A DNA stretch of 19,083 nt from Merdiplasma sp905207905 (GTDB lineage: Bacteria; Bacillota; Clostridia; Lachnospirales; Lachnospiraceae), in contig CABRXX010000051.1 of NCBI GenBank assembly GCA_902475025.1, positions 1 to 19,083 on the forward strand, read 5' to 3'. This document shows positions 7,350 through 14,061 of this stretch, piece by piece; position 1 is the first letter of the stretch; the number at the start of each line of letters is the position of its first letter. The position numbers were made by a program, and so were the translations under genes. Below the pieces are notes generated by a model. The model was given only the letters and a program-made list of their open reading frames with translations. It was not told the DNA's origin and did not search any database.

Positions 7350-9095
7350 TCAGATGGGCGGCACGTACTCCGGTCGCATGGGATCCCAGGCCTTGCTTAC
7401 ATCAAACAGATCGGAAAGCATCTCCGGATTGTAGTACATCCGGTAGCCGTCCACATTTCTCCTGGCCTGACGGTAATAATCATCCCTCCGCTGGATCCAG
7501 CAGACTGCAGAATCCACGCCGCAAAAATAGTTGAAACCCATGTCCTTTAAATACTCAAACCGCTGGCCGGAATAATCCTCCACACCTCCAATATCTCCCC
7601 CAAAGGCAAAAATCAGGGTGTCCGTCTCTCCGATAAGGGGCTCTACCCGTTCCTCCCACTTATCCGTATCTGCCTTAAATTGTTCAAAGGTAGTGGCTCC
7701 TTCGCCCAGGCCCACATGCCCCCAGGTATGGCTGGCAAACAGCCATCCGTCTTTTTTCAGTGCCTCCGCCACCCGGGCAGCTTCCTTACACTCCTGCTCA
7801 AAATCCGCCTCATCAAAATCCGGATGCTCCTGGAAGAACATCTCCTGATACGTAGTGAGATCTTCTCTGGTCTTATAGCAGATATCTGTGCGGTAGCCTA
7901 AAATCCCATCGTAGCCGGTAAGGGCAATGTAGCCCTTGGCCCCCCGGTAGGAGAAATCCGGATGCTGATCCACAAAGGTATCAATCAGAGGAATCATATC
8001 GTAATCCCCCACAGACACTGTTCCGTCATCCTCAATGTATTCGTTCTTTACATCCCCATTTTCATCAATAATCAGTCGGGAGGCAAAGCCGTCCCCGTCC
8101 ATATAATGATAGTAGGATACGTCATCCTGAGACAGCACAAAGGGAATCTTTCCCTCCGGAAGCAGAATTTTCCCCTTCTCATACCTTACTGTGCCGTCCT
8201 CCTGTTTTACGACAGGAGCCATATCTTCCAGAGTTACCATCACATAACCCTTCTGATACATCTGCTCAATGATACTGTTAAACTCATGAATCGTCACCAT
8301 ATACTGGTTGTAACCCGCCTCATACTGATCTCCGTCAAAGGCCTTAGCCGCATCCTTAATCAGGGTATGGAAGAAAATGTGAGTCACCTGATCCGCTGAA
8401 TACTCCACACAGGAATCTTTTGCAGCCTGGTAGCCTGCCACTGCCTCCTGCATTTTGAAGTCCTCCTGATAAGAGGCACAATTTTTCAAAAGCTCCATGG
8501 CCTTATCATAATCATACATAGCCGCCAGACGATCCGCCTGGGCAATCAGTTCCTCCGCCGTCTGCCCCGGCGCCCGAATCCCCGGCAGCACTCCCAGAAG
8601 CTCATTTTTCAATTTCACAGAGGTGGACGTCTCCACCACAGTCTGAGCGGAAGTCTGACTGTTTTCTTTCTCCTGCCCCTGCCAAACGGTATTTCCATCT
8701 GCTCCAGCCTTATCGCTGCTTCCATTTTCCTCTGTTCCGTCTGCGCTGCCTTCCTCCGTCTCTTCTCCAGTCTGTGATTTACCGTCCTGACCAGCAGTCC
8801 CATTGCCGCTTTCCTCTCCGGTTCCTCCCAGGCCTTCCTCCTGCTTTTCTGTCATAAATTTTTTCCTGGGTTTGTTCTCCCCCTCTGAAAGACGGGCCAG
8901 TTCCCCTTTTTCGTAGGTGTGGGTGTCGTAATACTGTTCCCAAATCAACGCTCCCACCAGGCATACGCACAAAAGCATCAGTATCCCGTAAAGCTGCCTG
9001 CTGCTCACCAGATATCTTTTTTTTGACCGCCTGGCCGGCCGTTTTCTCACAGCTTTTCCAGGTTCCCTTCCCGGCTGTCCCGGATCCTTCTCCAT
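7350..9095 (-). CDS. Membrane-anchored polysaccharide deacetylase-like protein (NodB-type), copy A
   Basis: This is the tandem paralogue of the protein at 5668-7170, with the same plan and 581 residues. The ATG at 9095 has GGGGGAAG about 6 bases upstream. A strongly basic head (residues 10-33) precedes one membrane helix (34-52), then a long acidic, Gly/Glu/Ser-rich linker (about 62-165) that differs completely from copy B. The outside domain begins with a YDYDKAMELL helix (194-203) and carries LSQDD (D324, D325) and SHTWGH (H456, H460). The block from HYMDGDGF to GDYDMIPLIDTF and the C-terminal RMYYNPEMLSDLFDVS are almost identical to copy B, so the two arose by duplication. It is first in the unit, behind the promoter at 9240-9268. 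Both are likely single-pass surface proteins (N-in); the exact substrate is unknown. Confidence 0.89.
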   Translation of the reverse strand: MEKDPGQPGREPGKAVRKRPARRSKKRYLVSSRQLYGILMLLCVCLVGALIWEQYYDTHTYEKGELARLSEGENKPRKKFMTEKQEEGLGGTGEESGNGTAGQDGKSQTGEETEEGSADGTEENGSSDKAGADGNTVWQGQEKENSQTSAQTVVETSTSVKLKNELLGVLPGIRAPGQTAEELIAQADRLAAMYDYDKAMELLKNCASYQEDFKMQEAVAGYQAAKDSCVEYSADQVTHIFFHTLIKDAAKAFDGDQYEAGYNQYMVTIHEFNSIIEQMYQKGYVMVTLEDMAPVVKQEDGTVRYEKGKILLPEGKIPFVLSQDDVSYYHYMDGDGFASRLIIDENGDVKNEYIEDDGTVSVGDYDMIPLIDTFVDQHPDFSYRGAKGYIALTGYDGILGYRTDICYKTREDLTTYQEMFFQEHPDFDEADFEQECKEAARVAEALKKDGWLFASHTWGHVGLGEGATTFEQFKADTDKWEERVEPLIGETDTLIFAFGGDIGGVEDYSGQRFEYLKDMGFNYFCGVDSAVCWIQRRDDYYRQARRNVDGYRMYYNPEMLSDLFDVSKAWDPMRPEYVPPI

Positions 9096-9239
9096 AGATC
9101 TTCCCCCACATCTTCTTTTATGATCGCTCTGCTGTTTTCACCCGGGCTGCTGCTTCTTCCACTTCCCGATACATAAAAATGTATTCCGTTTTTCCTTCCC
9201 TCTGCTTTGTCTCCGCCCGCTCTTTACAGCACTATTTTC

Positions 9240-9268
9240 AGTATATTTCTCCTGTTCTTCTTTGTCAA
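9240..9268 (-). promoter_or_regulatory. Strong sigma-A-type promoter for the deacetylase pair
   Basis: On the minus strand there is TTGACA (9268-9263), a 17-base spacer, and TATACT (9245-9240). The predicted RNA start near 9233 leaves a leader of about 137 bases. Within it is a small 6-bp hairpin (9169-9184) of unknown meaning. Confidence 0.8.
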
Positions 9269-9290
9269 CCAAACCCATTGGAATTTCCAC

Positions 9291-9319
9291 TTGAATTCAA
9301 TTTTTCCCATTGCTATAAT
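9291..9319 (+). promoter_or_regulatory. Strong sigma-A-type promoter for the radical SAM / DUF4364 unit
   Basis: TTGAAT (9291-9296), a 17-base spacer and TATAAT (9314-9319), with a TG at 9311-9312 giving an extended -10. It is back to back with the minus-strand promoter; the two -35 elements are 22 bases apart. Confidence 0.85.
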
Positions 9320-9354
9320 GAGTATAGTGCCGCCAGGCAGGAAAGGAGCTTTTT

Positions 9355-10278
9355 ATGAAATGGCAGGATAAACCCTATCATTCCATTGATTACGAACTGA
9401 AAAAACGTTTTGGTGAAAAAGTATACCGCTTATCCCTCAACGGAGGCATGACCTGTCCCAACCGGGACGGTACCGTAGGATACGGCGGCTGCATCTTCTG
9501 CAGCGCTGGAGGCTCCGGGGATTTCGCCGGAAATGCCTGCGAAAGTATCCGGGAACAAATCCGTCAGCAAAAGCTGCTCCTTAAAAATAAACGCCCCGTT
9601 GAAAAATACATCGCCTACTTTCAGGCTTATACCAATACCTATGCCCCAGTTCCCTATCTGGAAAAAATTTTTACAGAAGCAATGGAGGAACCGGAGATCG
9701 CCGCTCTCTCCATTGCCACCAGACCGGACTGTCTGGGAGATGAGGTGCTCACTCTTCTGGAACAGCTAAACCGAAAAAAGCCTGTGTGGGTGGAACTGGG
9801 GCTCCAGACGATTCATGAAAAAACCGCTGACTTTATCCGCCGCGGCTATCCTCTCTCCTGTTTTGAGACTGCGGTAAAGGGTCTCCGCTCCAGAGGACTG
9901 GAAGTGATCGTCCACACCATCCTTGGCCTTCCCGGAGAGGGCGAAAAAGAAATCCTCCAGACCATGGACTATCTGAACCATCAGGATATCCAGGGCATCA
10001 AACTGCAGCTGCTTCATATTCTGAAGCATACCGATCTGGCCGGGTATTACGAAGCCCATCCCTTCCCTGTGTTCACCATGGATTCGTACATTACCCTTCT
10101 GATCCGCTGTCTGGAAGTGCTGTCCCCGGATATCACCATCCACAGACTCACTGGAGACGGCCCCAAAGAACTGCTGATTGCTCCTCTCTGGAGCAGCCGC
10201 AAGCGAACGGTATTAAATACCCTGCATCGGGAAATGCATCTTCAAAATACCTGGCAGGGAAAATGCTACACCCCTTGA
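9355..10278 (+). CDS. Radical SAM protein, YhcC/YtqA family (TIGR01212-like)
   Basis: This is a cytoplasmic iron-sulfur enzyme of 307 residues, typical for the family. The cluster ligands appear as C34, C46 and C49 in the wide spacing CPNRDGTVGYGGCIFC that marks this group, rather than the common CxxxCxxC. GGSGDFAG (52-59) follows, and later blocks such as SIATRPDCL, WVELGLQT and HTILGLPGE fit a radical SAM barrel. A strong promoter and AGGAAAGGAG ribosome site precede the ATG. From memory, the Bacillus member YtqA has been linked, as MnmL, to wobble-uridine modification of tRNA. Whether this protein does the same is inference, and the usual partner methyltransferase is not adjacent here. The DUF4364 gene follows after 30 bases and is probably co-transcribed. 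Confidence 0.93.
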   Translation: MKWQDKPYHSIDYELKKRFGEKVYRLSLNGGMTCPNRDGTVGYGGCIFCSAGGSGDFAGNACESIREQIRQQKLLLKNKRPVEKYIAYFQAYTNTYAPVPYLEKIFTEAMEEPEIAALSIATRPDCLGDEVLTLLEQLNRKKPVWVELGLQTIHEKTADFIRRGYPLSCFETAVKGLRSRGLEVIVHTILGLPGEGEKEILQTMDYLNHQDIQGIKLQLLHILKHTDLAGYYEAHPFPVFTMDSYITLLIRCLEVLSPDITIHRLTGDGPKELLIAPLWSSRKRTVLNTLHREMHLQNTWQGKCYTP

Positions 10279-10308
10279 CCCAATCTGTCCAAAGAAAGGA
10301 GTTCTCTC

Positions 10309-10824
10309 ATGGCTGATCCTCATACATTGTACAAACTGATCATCTTATATATGCTGAAAAAAATTGATTTCTCCCTGACAAATTCCCAGATCTCTGATTT
10401 TATTCTGGAACAGGGCTATACCAGCTACTTTACCCTCCAGTCTGTACTGTCAGAGCTTACGGAATCCGGTCTGATTCACCAGGAGACGATTCTCAACAGC
10501 TCCTACTACACCATCACTCCGGAGGGTGAGGAGACACTGAGCTTCTTTGAAAACAATATCTCCGCCTCCATCCGGGAGGATATCGATCGTTACTTAAAGG
10601 CGAACAAGCTTCAGCTGCGGGATGAAGTGTCTGTGGTCGCAGATTATTATAGAAACACAGGAGGAGAAGTCTCCGTCCGGTGCCGGGTAAAAGAAAAACA
10701 GGGAGATCTGATCGACCTGACGCTCACCGTTCCGGATGAAGAACAGGCCAAGGCCATCTGCAAACAGTGGCAGAAGAAATGCCAGCATGTGTATGAATAT
10801 CTGATGAAAGAATTGCTGCAGTGA
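10309..10824 (+). CDS. DUF4364 family winged-helix protein
   Basis: A 171-residue cytoplasmic protein that I recognise as the DUF4364 family (PF14277), common in Clostridia. The first ~75 residues look like a winged-helix DNA-binding fold: IDFSLTNSQISDFIL, then YFTLQSVLSELTESGLI as the likely recognition helix, then YYTITPEGEETLSFF as the wing. The rest is an alpha/beta domain of unknown role with VSVRCRVKEK and LIDLTLTVPDEEQAKAIC. AAAGAAAGGAG lies 7 bases before the ATG. It is the second gene behind the promoter at 9291-9319. It is probably a transcription regulator, perhaps PadR/MarR-like in fold, but its target is unknown. Confidence 0.9.
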   Translation: MADPHTLYKLIILYMLKKIDFSLTNSQISDFILEQGYTSYFTLQSVLSELTESGLIHQETILNSSYYTITPEGEETLSFFENNISASIREDIDRYLKANKLQLRDEVSVVADYYRNTGGEVSVRCRVKEKQGDLIDLTLTVPDEEQAKAICKQWQKKCQHVYEYLMKELLQ

Positions 10825-10866
10825 ATATTCGCAGCCGTTCTGCAGAATATCCTTAAAACAGCTTTT

Positions 10867-10914
10867 GAAAATGGAGCAGCCATACACCATAAAGTGCATG
10901 ACTGCTCCATTTTC
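10867..10914. terminator. Bidirectional terminator-like hairpin between convergent genes
   Basis: A perfect 13-bp inverted repeat (10867-10879 with 10902-10914) encloses a second 7-bp stem (10881-10887 with 10894-10900) carrying a single A-C mismatch on the plus strand, which becomes a G-U pair on the minus strand. The arms end in TTTTC on either strand, so it can stop both the plus-strand unit ending at 10824 and the minus-strand regulator ending at 10947. Confidence 0.72.
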
Positions 10915-10946
10915 CGGTCTTTCCGCCCCTCGACCATAGGATATCC

Positions 10947-12047
10947 TCAATTCTTATCGCCACTTCTCTCTTCATACTCCCGGATCAAGGCTTCCAGCTT
11001 CGGATCTCCTGCCAGAAATCCCTCCCCGTCCAAACCGGCCGGATCTCTCAGACTGCTAAGCAGCGCCGGAAGCATAATGGTAAAAACCCCGGGATGATCT
11101 CCAGTCTCCTGCCCGAAATCAGAGGCCTTCATTCTCTGATACAGCGGAAAATCTGCCAAACGGTAAGGGCTGGCCATACTGTCAAGCATCTTCTCCAGAT
11201 AAAGATACGTATCCTCCCGGTCTTTCCGGTAAAGCGCATCCTCATAGCAGGACTCATACTTTCCATACTCCCAAAGGCCAAACTGTTCCACCAGCACTCC
11301 TGCCTTTTCCATACACAGGCGGGCGTTTTCTGCATCCTTTTCCCTGTAAAAATAGTGCTGCAGAAAACTTAAGGCATTCAACACCTCGCTCAGTGACTGG
11401 TACAGCTTTTCCTCCATCAGCGCAATGGCCTCTCCATAATTCTCCCTTCGTCCCGCCAGCGTGGCTTTCATCTGTCTCTCATCCGGCACCGCCTTTGGCA
11501 TCTCCTCCACAATCTCCTGGGCCTTGTCATACTCCTTCCGATCCAGATATTTATAAAACAGCATTTGATCCACCCCACTGCGAATTTGCTGGTCTCCCAG
11601 CAGGGCAGCCTGCCGGTATATCTCCTCTATCCGGCCTGCATACTTTTCTTTTTCTTCCTCCGCTTTGCCCACGCAAAACAACGACATGGAGCCGTCCAGC
11701 AGCGTGGCTGTCTGATACCACAAAGAAGCGCAGGTGGGATACTGACGAAGCTTCTCCAGCGCCTCCTCATACCCTGCTTCAAAGCCCTGCTCCATGATCA
11801 GCTCCATCACTTTATTTCCAAAGGAGCTGATCTCCTGAGGCGACAGCTCCTGTTCAAAAGAAAACAGGCTGTTTAAATCCATCCTCAGCAGTCTGGCCAC
11901 TGCCGGCAGCAGCGCCGCATCCGGATAGCTGATCCCCTTTTCCCACTTGTGCACTGCCGGAGCCGTCACCCCCAGCTGATCTGCCATCTGCTCCTGGGTC
12001 AGATTCAATTCCTTTCTGCGTGTTCTGATGGTCTCTCCTAGTTTCAT
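10947..12047 (-). CDS. XRE-family transcriptional regulator with helical-repeat C-terminal domain
   Basis: A cytoplasmic DNA-binding regulator of 366 residues from the ATG at 12047, which has AAAGGAG 9 bases upstream; the frame to 12113 lacks a site. Residues 2-60 form a Cro/C1-type helix-turn-helix: LGETIRTRRKELNLTQEQMA and LGVTAPAVHKWEKGISYPD, where TAPAVHKWE is the recognition helix. The remaining ~300 residues are all-helical and rich in paired aromatic and alanine positions (ASLWYQTATLL, YDKAQEIVEEMPKA, NYGEAIALMEEKL, DAENARLCMEKAG), like TPR-type repeats that bind peptides or partner proteins. It stands alone with its own extended -10 promoter and ends towards the shared hairpin at 10867-10914. 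Target genes and signal are unknown. Confidence 0.92.
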   Translation of the reverse strand: MKLGETIRTRRKELNLTQEQMADQLGVTAPAVHKWEKGISYPDAALLPAVARLLRMDLNSLFSFEQELSPQEISSFGNKVMELIMEQGFEAGYEEALEKLRQYPTCASLWYQTATLLDGSMSLFCVGKAEEEKEKYAGRIEEIYRQAALLGDQQIRSGVDQMLFYKYLDRKEYDKAQEIVEEMPKAVPDERQMKATLAGRRENYGEAIALMEEKLYQSLSEVLNALSFLQHYFYREKDAENARLCMEKAGVLVEQFGLWEYGKYESCYEDALYRKDREDTYLYLEKMLDSMASPYRLADFPLYQRMKASDFGQETGDHPGVFTIMLPALLSSLRDPAGLDGEGFLAGDPKLEALIREYEERSGDKN

Positions 12048-12156
12048 CTGCCCTATCTCCTTTCTTTTCCCTGTACCGGGACTGCCCTTCTCTGACAATG
12101 GCAATGTCCCCATCCCGATTCAGGAGACACCTGATTTGTACATGGATCCTGAAAAG

Positions 12157-12165
12157 ATTATAACA
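12157..12165 (-). promoter_or_regulatory. Extended -10 promoter for the XRE regulator
   Basis: The minus strand reads TGTTATAAT (12165-12157), a perfect TATAAT preceded by TGn. No good -35 is present at 17 or 18 bases, which is usual for extended -10 promoters. The predicted leader is about 100 bases. Confidence 0.6.
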
Positions 12166-12325
12166 GAACGGCTGGGGATACGCTATTGACTGCATGTTTT
12201 ATTTTCCCCAGGTCATTTTAACCCTGAGTTAAATTCTCATACCATCTTTCCAGCCTCCTGCGGCTGTTTAAAATAAAATCCAGCCATTCTTCAGAATAAA
12301 TCAAATTAAAAAGATTCTCACATAC

Positions 12326-12354
12326 AAAAACCCGCACAGGGGTCTGTGCGGGTT
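12326..12354 (-). terminator. Rho-independent terminator of the cell wall hydrolase gene
   Basis: A perfect 11-bp GC-rich stem (12329-12339 with 12344-12354) has a 4-base loop and, on the minus strand, runs into TTTTT (12330-12326). It lies 32 bases after the stop codon and is the clearest terminator in the window. Confidence 0.92.
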
Positions 12355-12385
12355 CCTCTTTGGAATTATATCGTATTTGAAATCA

Positions 12386-13873
12386 TTAATAGAACTGGTG
12401 GTCTCCTAACTGAGTTCCTGTTCCACTGCCTGCGTTAAAATACAGGGCATCACCTACCGGTGTCTCTCCGTTCAAAGCTGCAGCTGCAGCGTCATAGCAG
12501 GCGCTGGGGACGCCGTTTGCCAATGCGCTGTCTAAAGCACCGGAGGAAGCCGGTGTAAACTGACCGCTCTGATAAATCACATCACTCACGGTATCCGGAA
12601 ACGCTTCATCCTCCACGCGATTCATCACTACAGAACCAACCGCTACCATACCGTCGTAACTCTGATTTCCTGCCTCACAGTAGATCAGCGCTGCCATCAG
12701 ATCCAGATCCTCACTGGAAGCAGCAGCATTCTCTGCCTCTGCCTCAGTGGCAGTCTCTTCACTGTAAACTTCCTCTGCTTCGTCCTCAGAATAATTGGCC
12801 GCCTCATCGTCTACGATCTCTTCTGCATCATCCACGATCTCAACGTCCTCTACATCCTCAACGTCCTCCACATCGTCAGCAATCACATCATCATCGGAAC
12901 CATCACTGTTGTCGGAGGAATTATCGTCTGTCACAGTATCATCTGTGGTGTCATCCGTCCAGCCATCATCTGTGCTGTCATCTGTCCACCCATCATCTGT
13001 GGTATCATCTGATCCATCGTCCGTCCAGCCATCATCTGTACTTCCGTCATCCTCTGTATCCGGTTCTGTCGTATTGTCACTGGAGCCGGAGTTATCGCTG
13101 TTTCCACTGTTCCCTGCATTAGGATCTGTCCAGCTGTCATCACCGGAGCCGCTGTTTCCTGCATTGGGATCTGTCCAGCTGTCATCACTTCCGCTGTTAT
13201 CACTCCAGTCATTCTCTTCTTCATAAGAGGGAGCCTCTGTCTCCTCCTGGTAAACTTCTTCGCTGTCCTCTTCTGTATCCTTCAACTCGTCCAGCGTAGC
13301 TGCGATATCTACCAGCAATACATCTGTCGTATCATCCTCAGAGACGTAAGCAACCTGCCCCTCTTCTCCAAACTTAATCTTGATCCAATGCCCCTGGTCT
13401 TCTTCCACTTCAAACTTCTCTCCTGCCATGGCAGTATGGATAATGTCTGCATTGGGATCCGGAGCTGCAAATACATACACATCATCCCAGGATGCTTCAA
13501 CCCCGGGAACTCCGTAGTAATCTGCCAAGCCCTTTGCCTCTGTACCAAAAGTCAGATATTCATTCTTAATATAGCCATTCAGATTGCCGGACTGAACTTC
13601 GCTCCAAACCTCATCTTTATGCAAAACCTCTACCAGTCCGCCATTATAAAGACATCCGATAATCTCACCGTCAGCAGCCTCTCTGATGTTCACACCAGTG
13701 GTTACCTTGTCGTCATTTACCATGGCCAATCTGCTCCACATCTCGTCTGTGCCGTTTTCCATGTCAATGCCGAAAGCCTTCTCATAAGAAGCAGCCATCG
13801 CTGAAGTCCCCATTGCCAATCCTGCCATCATGGCTGTGGCTGTACAGATCATCAGTCGCTTTTTATTCATCAT
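12386..13873 (-). CDS. Secreted cell wall hydrolase: SH3-like domains, acidic linker, SleB-type domain
   Basis: Probably a peptidoglycan-cleaving enzyme acting outside the cell. The 495-residue product starts at the first of two ATGs (13873), 10 bases after GGGAGG. A signal peptide (1-28, cleavage likely after AMA) is followed by two bacterial SH3-like domains (about 52-110 and 131-185) that usually bind the wall. A highly acidic linker (about 195-385) carries two SWTDPNAGNSG units and several GWTDD units. The C-terminal domain (389-495) matches the SleB/Hydrolase_2 lytic transglycosylase fold: LIYCEAGNQSYDGMVAVG, with E400 as the expected catalytic acid, and VVMNRV. Family members can germinate spores, but SH3 domains and a vegetative-type promoter suggest a wall-remodelling role (inference). 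It is a single-gene unit with promoter and terminator. Confidence 0.93.
   Translation of the reverse strand: MMNKKRLMICTATAMMAGLAMGTSAMAASYEKAFGIDMENGTDEMWSRLAMVNDDKVTTGVNIREAADGEIIGCLYNGGLVEVLHKDEVWSEVQSGNLNGYIKNEYLTFGTEAKGLADYYGVPGVEASWDDVYVFAAPDPNADIIHTAMAGEKFEVEEDQGHWIKIKFGEEGQVAYVSEDDTTDVLLVDIAATLDELKDTEEDSEEVYQEETEAPSYEEENDWSDNSGSDDSWTDPNAGNSGSGDDSWTDPNAGNSGNSDNSGSSDNTTEPDTEDDGSTDDGWTDDGSDDTTDDGWTDDSTDDGWTDDTTDDTVTDDNSSDNSDGSDDDVIADDVEDVEDVEDVEIVDDAEEIVDDEAANYSEDEAEEVYSEETATEAEAENAAASSEDLDLMAALIYCEAGNQSYDGMVAVGSVVMNRVEDEAFPDTVSDVIYQSGQFTPASSGALDSALANGVPSACYDAAAAALNGETPVGDALYFNAGSGTGTQLGDHQFY
12940..13180 (-). repeat. Coding repeats in the acidic linker of the hydrolase
   Basis: This part encodes two copies of SWTDPNAGNSG (residues 232-242 and 247-257) and three GWTDD-type units (282-286, 295-299, 304-308). 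A VEDVEDVEDVE run (335-345) follows just beyond. The DNA copies are nearly identical, so length change by slippage is likely between strains. Confidence 0.8.
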
Positions 13874-13971
13874 TGCTTAATTACCTCCCCGCAGAAATCC
13901 TGTACCCCGTCACAGGTTCCGCAATGTCTGTCGAAATTTGTTACAAACTTATTAAATCATGTTACAGGCTC

Positions 13972-14000
13972 ATTCTAATTCATCTGCCTGCATTTGTCAA
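13972..14000 (-). promoter_or_regulatory. Sigma-A-type promoter of the cell wall hydrolase
   Basis: The minus strand has TTGACA (14000-13995), a 17-base spacer and TAGAAT (13977-13972). The leader is about 92 bases. Two TGTAAC motifs, 21 bp apart (13966-13961 and 13945-13940), lie at and just after the predicted start point. Confidence 0.8.
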
Positions 14001-14016
14001 GTAAATTTTTCCTAAG

Positions 14017-14038
14017 CCTTAAGAATCCCTTAAGAATC
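14017..14038. promoter_or_regulatory. Perfect 11-bp tandem repeat with TTAAG half-sites upstream of the hydrolase promoter
   Basis: CCTTAAGAATC occurs twice head to tail (14017-14027 and 14028-14038), ending 17 bases before the -35. Read on the minus strand it is CTTAAG-N5-CTTAAG. This is close to the published direct repeat of the streptococcal response regulator CiaR (NTTAAG-N5-WTTAAG) and has the one-turn spacing used by OmpR-family regulators. Binding is inferred. Confidence 0.55.
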
Positions 14039-14061
14039 AGGCATTTTCCCACACCCTAATC

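Larger units (their letters stand above)
12048..12385. other. Intergenic region between the XRE regulator and the cell wall hydrolase
   Basis: No gene is seen in these 338 bases. They contain the regulator's promoter (12157-12165), a small TTTAAC-N5-GTTAAA inverted repeat (12217-12233) and the terminator of the hydrolase gene (12326-12354). The stretch 12240-12320 is AT-rich without clear signals. Confidence 0.8.

Noticed and set aside
9169..9184. ATACAT-N4-ATGTAT hairpin in the deacetylase leader
   Set aside because: Only 6 AT-rich pairs; no alternative structure or U-tract to support a riboswitch or attenuator.
12843..13200. Repeated short units that might suggest a CRISPR or minisatellite
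   Set aside because: Units are in frame with the acidic protein linker and vary in length with no unique spacers, so they are coding repeats.
12795..13226. Ser/Val-rich plus-strand frame over the hydrolase linker
   Set aside because: It is the complement of the Asp-rich repeats; serine arises from reverse-read GAT/GAC-type codons.
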